A DNA stretch of 59,143 bases from Clostridia bacterium (GTDB lineage: Bacteria > Bacillota > Peptococcia > DRI-13 > SV3-B141). The position numbers and the translations under genes were made by a program. Where the stretch lies: positions 1-59,143 of the forward strand of contig JAHDSB010000117.1 in NCBI GenBank assembly GCA_018433015.1, written 5' to 3'. The notes under the pieces were generated by a model. The model worked only from the letters and a program-made list of their open reading frames with translations, did not search any database and was not told where the DNA came from. Shown here in pieces: positions 1 to 8,294 of the stretch. Position 1 is the stretch's first letter. Each line of letters begins with the position of its first letter.

Positions 1-234
1 TGTTTTTTCCGGGTCGGTCCCACTTGGAACCTCATTACGCATTAATATGTAATCTCACTTAGCTCTAAGTGGCCGTATCCCCCCTTTCAAAAATCGTAAG
101 CAATTAACCTAAACCCTAAAGGTGAATTACCTTTAGAAAAATTAATCTTTTCTATCCTGTCCTAATGTTCCTTCTTCCAGGGAGATGCTTATGTACTGTC
201 TTTGCCTACATATGCATGGCAAATACTACACCTC
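1..234 (-). ncRNA. structured leader or small RNA of unassigned class, cut by window edge
   Basis: Downstream of the promoter at 235-262, the minus-strand transcript contains a run of hairpins and no clear gene start before the window ends. Visible stems include TTTGCC with GGCAAA, CTAAAGGT with ACCTTTAG, CACTTA with TAAGTG, ATTAC with GTAAT, and GGTTCC with GGGACC around an AAGT loop. The last three are separated by short GAG linkers. It contains TGGGACCG, which resembles the TGGNACCG core of a T-box, but the rest does not look like one. In Bacillus-like gene order this side leads toward the comF/flagellar/hpf-secA region, so a raiA-motif RNA is one candidate. The class is not settled. Confidence 0.45.
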
Positions 235-262
235 ATTATATCATACAAAGTATTGAAGTCAA
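235..262 (-). promoter_or_regulatory. sigma-A promoter of the left-edge transcript
   Basis: Read on the minus strand there is a -35 TTGACT (257-262), a 16-base spacer and a perfect -10 TATAAT (235-240). It lies about 150 bases beyond the tagA stop and points out of the window, so it starts a separate unit. The stretch 263-415 between tagA and this promoter shows no gene and no clear terminator. Confidence 0.75.
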
Positions 263-415
263 TAGAATTGAAAGGCCGAAATAATGGAAATCTTCTCATT
301 GATTTGGTGTATAGCTGCCATTTGCCTTAATAAATCTCCCATTCTCTTCCTTTCTGCCAATCTCAAAGGTTATAGGCAAGGCTCATATCTCATATTAAAT
401 ATATGTGCTGTCCCT

Positions 416-1165
416 TTACTTAGAACTATTTTTAGTTTTCATACGGGATTTTAATACTGCCCCTACAAACTTAGGCAAAGCCAGCATCCGTTTGTAACGC
501 TTGGGTTCCTTAACCAGGCGATAAAGCCATTCCAAGCCCAGATTCTGCAGTAACACAGGTGCCCTTTTGGCAGTACCCGCTAAGACATCAAAAGTACCTC
601 CTACACCAATCGAAACAGGTACCTGCATGTCTTTGAGGTATTCCTGGATGAACAGCTCTTGTTTCGGTGCTCCCAGGGCCACCAGAAGAATATCCGGTTT
701 TGCTTGTTTTATCTTCGACACTACCTGGTCATTTTCCTGCTGGGAAAAGTATCCGTGGTGATAGCCTACGATATTCAAATGATTATGTAAGCTTAGGGTG
801 TTGAGCACGGCCTTTTTTACTACCTCCGGCCCTGCCCCTAAAAAATAAAGGCTCCACTTTTTCTCTTCCCCCACACGAAATATTTCCTGAGTCAGGTCAA
901 TGCCTGTGACTCGTTGGGGCAAATGTTTTCCTAATAGTCTGGCTGCTCCCATTACTCCTGAACCATCCGGAGTAATAAGATCGGCCTTAGCAAGCAACTT
1001 AAAAAACTCTTCTTCCCTATAAGCCTTGTAAATGATTTCGGCGTTTGCCGTCACAACATGGCGGGGTTTTCTTTGCTCCACCATGATGCGAATCCATTCC
1101 AACACCTCATCCTTAGTCATGCCGGCTACAGGGACTCCTAAAATGTTAACAGTCTCCATTCTCAT
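416..1165 (-). CDS. tagA: WecG/TagA/CpsF family glycosyltransferase
   Basis: Predicted N-acetylmannosaminyl (or related) transferase acting on undecaprenyl-diphosphate-linked GlcNAc, the committed step of wall teichoic acid or a similar polymer, at the inner membrane face. The 249 residues match the family length. Visible family residues are Thr39 in TANAEI, Asp67 in the DGSG motif, Arg85 in QRVTGID and Gln169 in GAPKQE, matching the Thr, Asp, Arg and Gln positions of characterised TagA. The C-terminal basic part (about 195-249) corresponds to the membrane-association appendage. ATG start with a GGAG upstream. The LCP ligase genes directly upstream fit a shared job in attaching a lipid-linked polymer to the wall. 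The exact sugar is inferred. Confidence 0.9.
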   Translation of the reverse strand: MRMETVNILGVPVAGMTKDEVLEWIRIMVEQRKPRHVVTANAEIIYKAYREEEFFKLLAKADLITPDGSGVMGAARLLGKHLPQRVTGIDLTQEIFRVGEEKKWSLYFLGAGPEVVKKAVLNTLSLHNHLNIVGYHHGYFSQQENDQVVSKIKQAKPDILLVALGAPKQELFIQEYLKDMQVPVSIGVGGTFDVLAGTAKRAPVLLQNLGLEWLYRLVKEPKRYKRMLALPKFVGAVLKSRMKTKNSSK

Positions 1166-1241
1166 AGACGTCAGACTCCTTTAGTTTGTTCCCAAAATAT
1201 TTTTAGAAATAAACTTTTTTCGGAGAGCATTTTCTATTGTA

Positions 1242-2222
1242 TCACTTTTTCGCCAAACCTGTACTATCATTTTTAGATTTTTCGTCATAAATTTTTCCCA
1301 ATATATCCTGAAGCGCCTGTTCATCGGCAATCCAGTAGCTGGCTCCGTAGTTGATATCATCACTTACTCCCGGAACCATATAGGTAGTTATTTCTATATT
1401 ATCCAAATCTTTAAAGCAATTGGCAATCTGCAGCATCTTCTGGATTTTCATATCCGTCTTAACATGTTTGTTCAGTTCTTGTAACAGATCAGGAATCTTC
1501 CACACCGTGGAAAAGCTTAAGGCTTGACTGCTTAAAGCCTTAAAGAACTTCTGTTGCCTTTCTATTCGTCCGATATCTCCCCGGCCGTCGCCGCGCCAGC
1601 GCACGTAGGCCAAGGCATCGTGACCGTTTAATTTTTGCATTCCTGCCTTGAGGTTGATACCTTCTTCAGGCAAATACATCCTTTCCTCTACATTAAGAGT
1701 GATACCACCCAGCACATCCAGCAAACTGCTGAAGCCTTGGAAATTAGTCTCTACATAATAATGGACAGGAAGTCCCAGAAATTTTTCTACCGTTTCTATA
1801 GTGAGAGGGACACCTCCTGCCGCATGGGAATAATTGATCTTTCTGGTGATTCCTTTGCCGGGAATCCGCACCCGAGTATCTCTGGGAATAGATAATAAAG
1901 TTACATCTCTATTCTTAACATCCAAAGATGCCAGAATGATAGTATCGGAGCGGGCAGGCTCGTCCTCCCGCTGATCAATGCCTAACAGCAGAATGTTCAA
2001 AATTTCCGAGGATTTATAAGTAAGTTCTTCCTTGCTTTTTTCATCTTTTTCTTTTTCTACAGGTACTATGGGCTCAAAAATCAGTCCCGCAACCCAATAA
2101 CCCAGCCAGGCACAGAGGAGAAAAAAGACTACTACTACTGTGATGCCTGCAGGAGTAAGCTTCTTCCTTTTCTTCCTTCCCAAGGGTGGAAAATCTACAT
2201 TTTTGTTGTCTTTGGAATCCAT
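1242..2222 (-). CDS. LytR-CpsA-Psr (LCP) family wall polymer ligase 1
   Basis: LCP enzymes transfer lipid-linked anionic polymers such as teichoic acid to peptidoglycan outside the membrane. This protein has a short basic cytoplasmic N-terminus, one membrane segment at about residues 24-48, then an LCP domain from about 75. Key motifs are LLLGID at about 78-83, RSDT at 91-94 with the metal/phosphate-binding Asp93, and SIPRDTR at 111-117 with the conserved arginines. The 326-residue length is normal. ATG start follows a strong GGAGGGG. It lies between tagA and a second LCP gene, all in one direction. The two LCP proteins look like an old tandem duplication. Confidence 0.92.
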   Translation of the reverse strand: MDSKDNKNVDFPPLGRKKRKKLTPAGITVVVVFFLLCAWLGYWVAGLIFEPIVPVEKEKDEKSKEELTYKSSEILNILLLGIDQREDEPARSDTIILASLDVKNRDVTLLSIPRDTRVRIPGKGITRKINYSHAAGGVPLTIETVEKFLGLPVHYYVETNFQGFSSLLDVLGGITLNVEERMYLPEEGINLKAGMQKLNGHDALAYVRWRGDGRGDIGRIERQQKFFKALSSQALSFSTVWKIPDLLQELNKHVKTDMKIQKMLQIANCFKDLDNIEITTYMVPGVSDDINYGASYWIADEQALQDILGKIYDEKSKNDSTGLAKK

Positions 2223-2335
2223 CTTTCCCCTCCGGATTTTATAGATGTTGTTGCCACGGTTTTTTATATCTTCTTCTCTATACTACCACAATTATATTCT
2301 ACAGGAAATTACAATTTGTTTACAAAGAACGTTTC

Positions 2336-3220
2336 TTACCGGATGTTTACAGCAATGGCGTTCCTTTCTTCCTCCGATAGCAACTCTTTTAAGGCCGCCA
2401 GGTCCGCTTCCCAATACCATAGGCCATCGATTTTCTTGTTTTGTCCAGGCAAGACAAGGGTATTGATTCCCTTTTCCAAAGCATCGGGAGCTATACGGGC
2501 TAAGGCTACCATCTCCTTGACCGTCATATCGGTTTCCACATTTTCCTTGACTATTTCAAATAAATCCGGCAGCTGAGTAAGGTTCTTCCCTGTCAGCACC
2601 TTCTGGGCTACCAGCTGCAGCACTTCCTGCTGTCTTTTGGCCCGGTCGATATCTCCATCACTGGTACCTCTAAAGCGGCAGTAAGCTAAGACATCCTTCC
2701 CGTCCAGCACCTGTTTCCCGGGCTGTAAATCGATGTCTTCCAAGGGCACATACATGCGTTGGGGCACATCCACCTCTACGCCCCCTACCAAGTCAGCCAG
2801 CTTGACCACACTTTTAAAATCTACTATGGCATAGCGATCTATCTCTATCCCCAAGAAATCATGGATAGTTTTCTGGGCCAGCTCTTCTCCCCCATAGGCA
2901 AAAGCGGCATTAATTTTATCCCAGGCCCCCTTTATTTTAACCCGGGTATCCCGGGGAATAGAAAGGAGAGTAACCTTTTTGGTTTTGCCGTCGATGCTAG
3001 CCAGGATAATAGTGTCGCTGCGGCCATAAGCACCTTTTCGCCCATCTAACCCTAACAACAGGACATTAAAATGGTCAAAGCCCAGATCTTCTTCCGGCTT
3101 TTCCTGGCCCTCCTTTTGCGACTCCCCAGGGAGCTGGAAGTACCAGTCATATGCTAAATACCCAATACTGAAGCATAAAACTATAGTAATAAGGGCCGTC
3201 ATAATTTTATTGGTTTTCAT
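2336..3220 (-). CDS. LytR-CpsA-Psr (LCP) family wall polymer ligase 2
   Basis: Second LCP protein, 294 residues from the chosen ATG at 3220 (preceded by AGGTG; a GTG at 3229 in the same frame is less likely because it lies inside that site). One membrane segment near residues 8-26, then the extracellular domain with LLLGLDGR, GRSDTIILAS and SIPRDTRVK, which carry the catalytic Asp and Arg residues of the family. The C-terminal half has the LLVGGVEVD/DVP-type core. Same role and neighbours as the LCP gene downstream. The divergent tail and different linker suggest separate substrates or conditions for the two copies; this is inference. Confidence 0.92.
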   Translation of the reverse strand: MKTNKIMTALITIVLCFSIGYLAYDWYFQLPGESQKEGQEKPEEDLGFDHFNVLLLGLDGRKGAYGRSDTIILASIDGKTKKVTLLSIPRDTRVKIKGAWDKINAAFAYGGEELAQKTIHDFLGIEIDRYAIVDFKSVVKLADLVGGVEVDVPQRMYVPLEDIDLQPGKQVLDGKDVLAYCRFRGTSDGDIDRAKRQQEVLQLVAQKVLTGKNLTQLPDLFEIVKENVETDMTVKEMVALARIAPDALEKGINTLVLPGQNKKIDGLWYWEADLAALKELLSEEERNAIAVNIR

Positions 3221-3247
3221 TATTTTCACCTATCTTTTTAAACTAAA

Positions 3248-3820
3248 TTACTGTTTAATGGTTACTGTTTTAGTCGTAGCATTCCAGGCAAATTCAGCCC
3301 CCAGCTGTTCTCCAATAAAGCGCAAAGGTACTAAGGTACGCCCCTCTTGAATCACAGGAGCCGCATCCAAGGTAACTGCTGTGTTGCCCACTTTAGCCAG
3401 TTTTTGATTCACATAAAGCTCCATAGTAAGATTACCATAAATACAAGTTACTTTCTTTGTTACTTTATCCCAGTCGAATTGAGCCCCCAGGGCTTCCCCA
3501 ATAAAGCGCAGGGGAACCATAGTACGCCCATTTATAATAATAGGAGGCGCATCTAAAGCTACCGGCTGTCCATCGATATAAGCAGTTTTATTTCCTATTG
3601 TAGTAACGATCTCTACCCCTAATTGATTCTTGATTTCTTGTAAGGTTCTTTCCATCCTGTCATAAGTAGCTTTGATACCGGCCATCTGCTGTTCCAAGGG
3701 AGCAGTAGTGGTGCGCAGCCAATTATCAAAATAAAGTTTAGTCATCAATTCTTCCACAGCCCACAGGGGTAGACTTACTAATAACATTACACATATTATA
3801 GTAATAATATTTTTCTTCAT
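3248..3820 (-). CDS. secreted copper-amine-oxidase N-terminal-like domain protein
   Basis: A 190-residue exported protein. A hydrophobic signal segment lies at about residues 5-20, followed by a short coiled region and then two copies of the beta-rich 'copper amine oxidase N-terminal-like' repeat, recognisable by GRTMVPLRFIGEALGA and GRTLVPLRFIGEQLGA. Such domains are common on Clostridial surface proteins and do not imply amine oxidase activity or copper binding. The ATG at 3820 is preferred over an in-frame start at 3850 because GAGGT sits just upstream of it. It is the first gene of the LCP/tagA group and is preceded by an unusual palindromic leader (3904-3957). Function unknown. Confidence 0.8.
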   Translation of the reverse strand: MKKNIITIICVMLLVSLPLWAVEELMTKLYFDNWLRTTTAPLEQQMAGIKATYDRMERTLQEIKNQLGVEIVTTIGNKTAYIDGQPVALDAPPIIINGRTMVPLRFIGEALGAQFDWDKVTKKVTCIYGNLTMELYVNQKLAKVGNTAVTLDAAPVIQEGRTLVPLRFIGEQLGAEFAWNATTKTVTIKQ

Positions 3821-3903
3821 AACTACCTCTATCTCTTTTATCCGGTGCAACCGTCCGTACGCTTCCTATTAAACTAAATAAGTAAAAGCAACGGTAGGAG
3901 CAC

Positions 3904-3957
3904 TTCCCTTGTTTCTCCTGCCAACAAGGGAAACTTCCATCGATGGAAGTTTCCCTT
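3904..3957 (-). repeat. perfect 32-bp palindrome overlapping an alternative hairpin
   Basis: Bases 3926-3957 form a perfect palindrome with two 16-base arms and no spacer. Bases 3904-3913 (TTCCCTTGTT) are exactly complementary to 3923-3932 (AACAAGGGAA) around a 9-base loop. The two structures share 3926-3932, so in a minus-strand transcript they cannot form together. That arrangement looks like an attenuator or another switchable RNA, about 80 bases upstream of the gene starting at 3820. A simple terminator is less likely since no T-run follows. Confidence 0.7.
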
Positions 3958-4130
3958 TAGTTAGCAGTAACTTAGTACATTCTACACTACAAAAAGTCAA
4001 TCCTGCAACCCTTTTCTGGTAATTACAGTAAATTCTCGTCAAATTTCTCCACATATCTTCTTTGTTTTGTATGAATTTGTCGATATTTCAAAAAATTTTT
4101 CGTATTTTTACACTTTTTGCGTAAAATCAC

Positions 4131-4159
4131 TTAACTTTTTTTTCACAATCATCTATAAT
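4131..4159 (+). promoter_or_regulatory. sigma-A-like promoter of the 62-residue gene
   Basis: A -35 TTAACT (4131-4136), 17-base spacer and perfect -10 TATAAT (4154-4159) stand about 60 bases before the plus-strand start at 4223. The -35 matches the consensus in four of six positions. Confidence 0.55.
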
Positions 4160-4222
4160 AGTATCATAGCCACAAATGACCCAGCCAAGATTTCTAATAA
4201 TATTTATAGAAGGTGATATATT

Positions 4223-4411
4223 ATGACACAAAGACAAGCTAACGCTCTCCTTGCTGAGCGTAACCGTCTGTTGGATGCTTGGCGTACTGCAGAGAACTCC
4301 AGTAAAATGCAGATTTTAGTACGCATCGACGACATCGATGAACGTCTTCGTACTATCCAGCAGAAACCTGTGATGCGAGAAGTCAGAACTCGCAGATTCA
4401 TTCGCAAGTAA
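4223..4411 (+). CDS. small helical protein of unknown function
   Basis: A 62-residue protein that I do not recognise. It starts with ATG after AGAAGGTGAT at good spacing and has its own promoter, so it is probably real although it runs against all neighbours. The sequence is highly charged and predicted helical: a block around LLAERNRLLDAWR and another around RIDDIDERLRTI suggest a two-helix hairpin or short coiled coil, followed by a basic tail (VRTRRFIRK). There is no signal peptide, membrane segment or cysteine. A DNA- or protein-binding small protein is possible; nothing here fixes its role. Confidence 0.65.
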   Translation: MTQRQANALLAERNRLLDAWRTAENSSKMQILVRIDDIDERLRTIQQKPVMREVRTRRFIRK

Positions 4412-4556
4412 AACTAAATATAACCCCGGCTTCCTTCTACTAGGCAAAGCCGCGGTTGCACTAATATTTCTTATTTTTATTTTTCCCTTACAATCATTAC
4501 AATTAATAATATATATTCTCACTTTTTGTGGCAGTATCTCAAACTTATTCCCACAG

Positions 4557-4587
4557 AAAAAACCCGCATACTCTATGCGGGTTTTTT
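4557..4587. terminator. bidirectional rho-independent terminator
   Basis: AAAAAACCCGCAT pairs perfectly with ATGCGGGTTTTTT around a 5-base loop. It lies just past the stop of the rod-binding gene on the minus strand and can also end the plus-strand small-gene transcript. Confidence 0.9.
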
Positions 4588-4596
4588 ACTTTTTCT

Positions 4597-4971
4597 TTAT
4601 TCTTTTATTTCCGGATCGGCAACAGCTGCTTTCCAGTTTCGTGTGAGATCCTGATATAACATATCGGCTATCCCCAGATTATCAGGGGATTTAGCCATCT
4701 CCTTACTGTATTCCGTATCTAACATATCCTGAAAAATTCTGGTAGCGCTGCTCTGGGGCAAAAGATCATTTTTAGGAATGCCCTTCCTCATCTGACTCAA
4801 CAGTTGATTAATAAAAAGGGCTTCCATTTGCTGACATGCTTCTTTTAGTTGGGTTTCATCCTGCTTTTCTTGAGCTTGGTCTACCATTTTTTGAAAATCT
4901 CCGTTTTTAGCAGTAAGTTGCTGATTCTTTTTAAGTTGTGAAGCGGTGGCGGTGAGGGCATCTATCTTCAT
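4597..4971 (-). CDS. FlgJ-like rod-binding protein
   Basis: A 124-residue protein matching the N-terminal rod-binding domain of FlgJ, with no peptidoglycan hydrolase domain, as is usual in Gram-positive bacteria. The conserved core includes ACQQMEALFINQLLSQMRKG and, later, FQDMLDTEYSKEMAKS and the LGIADMLYQDL ending. It should help assemble the flagellar rod through the wall. ATG start behind AGGAG. It is the last gene of the mbl-flgF-flgG group, 11 bases after flgG, followed by a terminator, so co-transcription with the rod genes is very likely. Confidence 0.85.
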   Translation of the reverse strand: MKIDALTATASQLKKNQQLTAKNGDFQKMVDQAQEKQDETQLKEACQQMEALFINQLLSQMRKGIPKNDLLPQSSATRIFQDMLDTEYSKEMAKSPDNLGIADMLYQDLTRNWKAAVADPEIKE

Positions 4972-4982
4972 CTTACATACTC

Positions 4983-5816
4983 CTAGCGTTTCAAGTTATT
5001 AGTCATACCCAGAATTTCATCGGAAGTCTGAATGGATTTGGTATTAATCTCATAAGCCCGCTGGGCAATGATCATTTTAACCATTTCTTCTACTACCTTA
5101 ACATTTGAACCTTCTAAAAATCCGGACTGTATGGAGCCTATCCCATCTTCCGTAGGTTCGGCAATATTCACTTCTCCACAAACTTCATTAGCCTTATAGA
5201 TATTGGAACCCAAGGATTCTAACGCAGAAGGGTTAATAAAGTTAGCTAAATAGATAGCAGGAGCATTGCTCCCAGATTCTATTTCAGTAGTAACTAAACC
5301 TTTTTCGCTGATATGTATTTCATTGTTATCTGTCTCAGGTTTAATGCGTTTGAGGCTTTTGCCATCCACACTAAGACTGGGATCAGTGTTTTCATTTCCC
5401 TCAGGAGATACTAAGTAATAGCCGCTGGAATTTACCAAATATCCTTCTCCATCGATACGGAAAGCACCTTCCCGGGTGTAGCCTACTTCACCATTAGGCA
5501 TCTGTACCATGAAGAATCCTGGCCCGTTTATGTTCAAATCCAGCTCATTTCCCGTCTCCTGGGGAATACCTTGGGCAAAGTCCTTCAGAGTACCTACAAC
5601 CCGCACCCCATTACCTGCCTCAATCCCAGTGGGGTTAAAGAAACCTGTTTCCGAATATACCGGTTTCTTGATGGATTGATAAAGCAAAGATTGAAAATCG
5701 GCTCTGCTCTTTTTAAAACCTGTAGTGTTAACATTTGCCAAGTTGTTGGATATTACATCCAAATTAAACTGCTGGCCCTGCATACCCGAGCCGGCAATGA
5801 AAAGGGAACGCATCAT
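4983..5816 (-). CDS. flgG: flagellar basal-body rod protein FlgG (FlhP-like)
   Basis: Distal rod protein of the flagellar drive shaft, exported by the flagellar type III apparatus. The N-terminal family signature is clear: FNLDVISNNLANVNTTGFKK at about residues 17-36. The C-terminal signature (VKVVEEMVKMIIAQRAYEIN) is also present; together they form the coiled D0 region. The middle has NGPGFFMVQ and GYTREGAFRIDGEGYLV. Length 277 is typical. Two consecutive ATG codons follow GGAGGAAAAATCCC; either may be used. Position after flgF and mbl matches B. subtilis flhP. Confidence 0.93.
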   Translation of the reverse strand: MMRSLFIAGSGMQGQQFNLDVISNNLANVNTTGFKKSRADFQSLLYQSIKKPVYSETGFFNPTGIEAGNGVRVVGTLKDFAQGIPQETGNELDLNINGPGFFMVQMPNGEVGYTREGAFRIDGEGYLVNSSGYYLVSPEGNENTDPSLSVDGKSLKRIKPETDNNEIHISEKGLVTTEIESGSNAPAIYLANFINPSALESLGSNIYKANEVCGEVNIAEPTEDGIGSIQSGFLEGSNVKVVEEMVKMIIAQRAYEINTKSIQTSDEILGMTNNLKR

Positions 5817-5985
5817 GGGATTTTTCCTCCTTACAACTCTCTCTTAATTATTTTCTTCCATTTGTTTCGTCCCGTGCTTTTTTCTAAATCGCTCCTCATT
5901 ACATTAATATTTAAGGGAAATCATAGGGGATTTTCTCAATCAGTCAAAAATCCGGAGGCTTCTGCCCAGCAGTCCGGCCTCACAC

Positions 5986-6726
5986 CTATAAACGGCCAAT
6001 CTCATTTACAGCCTTGTTCAACGTACTATCATGGGTCTGAATTACTTTAAGATTAGATTCGTAGGAACGCATAATAGTGATCATATTAACCATTTCTTCA
6101 ATGGTATTCACGTTGCTTTCTTCTCTAAAGCCTTGGGCTACCTGGGGTGTTTCCACATCTTCCGGTTCTTCTCCTTGGAAAAGGGAGGAACCTTCTTTGA
6201 TTAGGGGTTGGGAAAACTTAACGATTTTCAGACGATCAACTTCTTTACCACTGCTAAAAATACGGCCTTGCTCATCTACGGAAAAATCCCCCTCCATTAT
6301 ATATATGGAACCGCCCTGCCCTTGGACAGGATAACCGTCGGAGGTAACCAACAGTCCGTCGGGGTTAATATTGAATTCACCGTTTCTGGTATAACGTTCT
6401 CCTTGGGGAGTATTTACAGTGAAATATCCCTCACCCATTAAGGCAATCTTGGTGGGATCTCCTGTCTTGCTATGAACCCCTTTAGAATGATCTGTCACAA
6501 TTTCATTTAGCTGTACCCCCATGGTTAAGGGACCTACCACAGGTCTTTTATCGGGTAGAGAAGGATCTTCCAAACGGCGTACCAGCATTTCGGGAAAGGC
6601 TTGGGCCGTAACAGTGTCCTTTTTATAGCCTACAGTGTTAACGTTAGCCAGGTTATTGGCTGAAACCTCCTGGCGTTTTTCCAGTACCTTCATACCCATG
6701 GCACTGGTATAAATACCTTTAAGCAA
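5986..6726 (-). CDS. flgF: flagellar hook-basal body rod protein FlgF-like (FlhO-like)
   Basis: Rod protein of 246 residues. It shows the SANNLANVNTVGYKK family signature near the N-terminus, MGEGYFTVNTPQGERYTRNG in the middle and a C-terminal EEMVNMITIMRSYESNLK, all characteristic of FlgF/FlgG proteins. The start is TTG at 6724-6726, set 8 bases behind a perfect AAGGAGG. Gene order Mbl-this-FlgG equals mbl-flhO-flhP of B. subtilis. The 169 bases between it and flgG hold no gene and no obvious terminator, so the two genes are probably co-transcribed. Confidence 0.9.
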   Translation of the reverse strand: MLKGIYTSAMGMKVLEKRQEVSANNLANVNTVGYKKDTVTAQAFPEMLVRRLEDPSLPDKRPVVGPLTMGVQLNEIVTDHSKGVHSKTGDPTKIALMGEGYFTVNTPQGERYTRNGEFNINPDGLLVTSDGYPVQGQGGSIYIMEGDFSVDEQGRIFSSGKEVDRLKIVKFSQPLIKEGSSLFQGEEPEDVETPQVAQGFREESNVNTIEEMVNMITIMRSYESNLKVIQTHDSTLNKAVNEIGRL

Positions 6727-6850
6727 GAATTACGCCTCCTTAAAGAAAAAAATAAAGACTAAGAGCTTTGTACCCTTAATCTTTATATTCTACATCCATG
6801 TCTTTTTTCCTTATTTTTTTCACAACTTTTTTCAAAATAATATATTCATA

Positions 6851-7876
6851 CTATCTGGCCCTGCGAAAAGAACGGGCTGTTTCCAATAAATCCAGATGCA
6901 CTAAGGCTTTAGCCGTTCCCAAGGCTACACATTGGACAGCATTTTCCGCAATATGTACAGGTAACTGGGTGCCCCGGGAGATAAACTTGTCCAATCCGTG
7001 GAGCAGAGCACCTCCTCCTGTCAAGAATATCCCCTTATTCATAATATCTGCTGCTAATTCAGGAGGTGTCCTTTCCAGAACTTCCTTGGTGGCAACTAAA
7101 ACTGCCTCCAGAGGCTCTTTGATAGCTTCATAAGCTTCCTCTGCCGTAACGGTAATATTCTTAGGTAAACCGCTGACTAGGTCTCTACCTCGGATATCTG
7201 CTTGGGCCTTGATCCGTTCTTCCGGGATGGCTGTTCCCAGCTCTATTTTTATTTCTTCGGCGGTGCGTTCGCCGATCATCAAATTATGATAACGCCGCAT
7301 ATAGCGTGTAATAGACTCATCTATCTTATCTCCGCCGATGCGGATAGATCTGCTGGTTACAATTCCTCCCAGGGACAGAACGGCTACGTCTGTAGTTCCT
7401 CCACCAATATCTACCACCATGGAGCCACTGGCTTCACTGATATCCAAGCCTGCTCCTAAAGCTGCCGCCAGCGGTTCTTCAATGAGGAAAGCCTCTTTGG
7501 CACCGGCAGAAACCGCGGCCTGCTTAACTGCCCTTTCCTCTACACTTGTGACACCCGAGGGTATGCCTACCATTACCCGGGGTTTAAAGAAGAATTTCTT
7601 ATCTATAACTTTACTAATAAAGTAGCGCAGCATCTTTTCTGTCACATCGTAATCTGCAATGACGCCTTCCTTCATGGGTCGGATGGCAACAATATTGCCG
7701 GGAGTTCTTCCCAGCATTTGTCTGGCTTCTTCGCCAACGGCTATGATATTATTTGAATTTTTATCTATAGCAACTACTGAAGGTTCATTTAACACTACAC
7801 CTTTATTCTTTACATAAACTAGTACACTGGCTGTACCTAAATCAATCCCGATGTCTTCACCGAAACTAAAAAACAT
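6851..7876 (-). CDS. mbl: rod-shape determining actin homologue Mbl/MreB
   Basis: Bacterial actin that organises lateral wall synthesis under the membrane. Nucleotide-binding motifs are DIGIDLGTASVLVY (phosphate 1) and VVDIGGGTTDVAVLSLGG (phosphate 2), with FLTGGGALLHGLD for the adenosine motif. From the ATG at 7876 the protein has 341 residues, the usual length. An upstream in-frame start at 7909 is rejected because GGGGAGGAT lies between the two. The initial residues MFFSFGEDIG resemble the short amphipathic N-terminus of this family. Assigned as Mbl rather than MreB because of its place between spoIIID and flhO/flhP. Confidence 0.93.
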   Translation of the reverse strand: MFFSFGEDIGIDLGTASVLVYVKNKGVVLNEPSVVAIDKNSNNIIAVGEEARQMLGRTPGNIVAIRPMKEGVIADYDVTEKMLRYFISKVIDKKFFFKPRVMVGIPSGVTSVEERAVKQAAVSAGAKEAFLIEEPLAAALGAGLDISEASGSMVVDIGGGTTDVAVLSLGGIVTSRSIRIGGDKIDESITRYMRRYHNLMIGERTAEEIKIELGTAIPEERIKAQADIRGRDLVSGLPKNITVTAEEAYEAIKEPLEAVLVATKEVLERTPPELAADIMNKGIFLTGGGALLHGLDKFISRGTQLPVHIAENAVQCVALGTAKALVHLDLLETARSFRRAR

Positions 7877-8005
7877 TAAAACCCATCCTCCCCTAATCCT
7901 TACTTCCAAAAGTGTTTCATCTCATATGGTGGTAATTTCTACATATATTGACTTTTTCCTCTTTGTTTCTAGCAAAATTTATTCCTACCATTTAAAAGAA
8001 TTGTC

Positions 8006-8263
8006 CTAATTTTCTTGAGCTTCCTTATATTTTCTCTTTGTTGCTTCACCGCCCCGTAAATGCCGCTCAGCTTTATTCTGCTCTAATACATATTTAACCT
8101 GGGCAGCAAGTTGTTTATTAATAATCGGCAGCCTTTCCGTCATGTCCTTATGTATGGTGCTCTTACTAACACCAAAGACCGTAGCCGTTTGCCTAACTGT
8201 GGCTGTGGTATCCAACATGTAATGACAGACTTCCAGGACGCGCTTTCTAATATATTCCTGCAT
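8006..8263 (-). CDS. spoIIID: sporulation transcription regulator SpoIIID
   Basis: DNA-binding regulator of mother-cell genes during sporulation, acting with sigma-E. The 85-residue protein aligns by eye with B. subtilis SpoIIID: the start MQEYIRKRV, the helix-turn-helix FGVSKSTIHKDMTERLP, and the RHLRGGEATKRKYK basic C-terminal element. Two adjacent ATG codons (8266 and 8263) follow GGTGGGG; the second fits known proteins better. It is followed by mbl, as in B. subtilis. A sigma-E-like promoter lies 32 bases upstream. Confidence 0.95.
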   Translation of the reverse strand: MQEYIRKRVLEVCHYMLDTTATVRQTATVFGVSKSTIHKDMTERLPIINKQLAAQVKYVLEQNKAERHLRGGEATKRKYKEAQEN

Positions 8264-8294
8264 CATCTCACCCCACCTTATCCTTTTTTCTGTA

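Larger units (their letters stand above)
3821..4222. other. 402-base intergenic region between divergent genes
   Basis: Holds the palindrome pair at 3904-3957 in the presumed leader of the minus-strand gene, an AT-rich stretch (about 4050-4150), and the promoter of the plus-strand small gene at 4131-4159. No further reading frame with a ribosome binding site was seen. Confidence 0.7.

Noticed and set aside
1-40. T-box riboswitch reading of the left-edge RNA
   Set aside because: TGGGACCG resembles the T-box core, but neither the full AGGGTGGNACCGCG context, a stem I with a specifier loop, nor a matching terminator/antiterminator pair was found.
4046-4066. Possible Spo0A box (TGTCGATA) upstream of the small plus-strand gene
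   Set aside because: It differs from TGTCGAA, occurs in AT-rich DNA, and has no second site.
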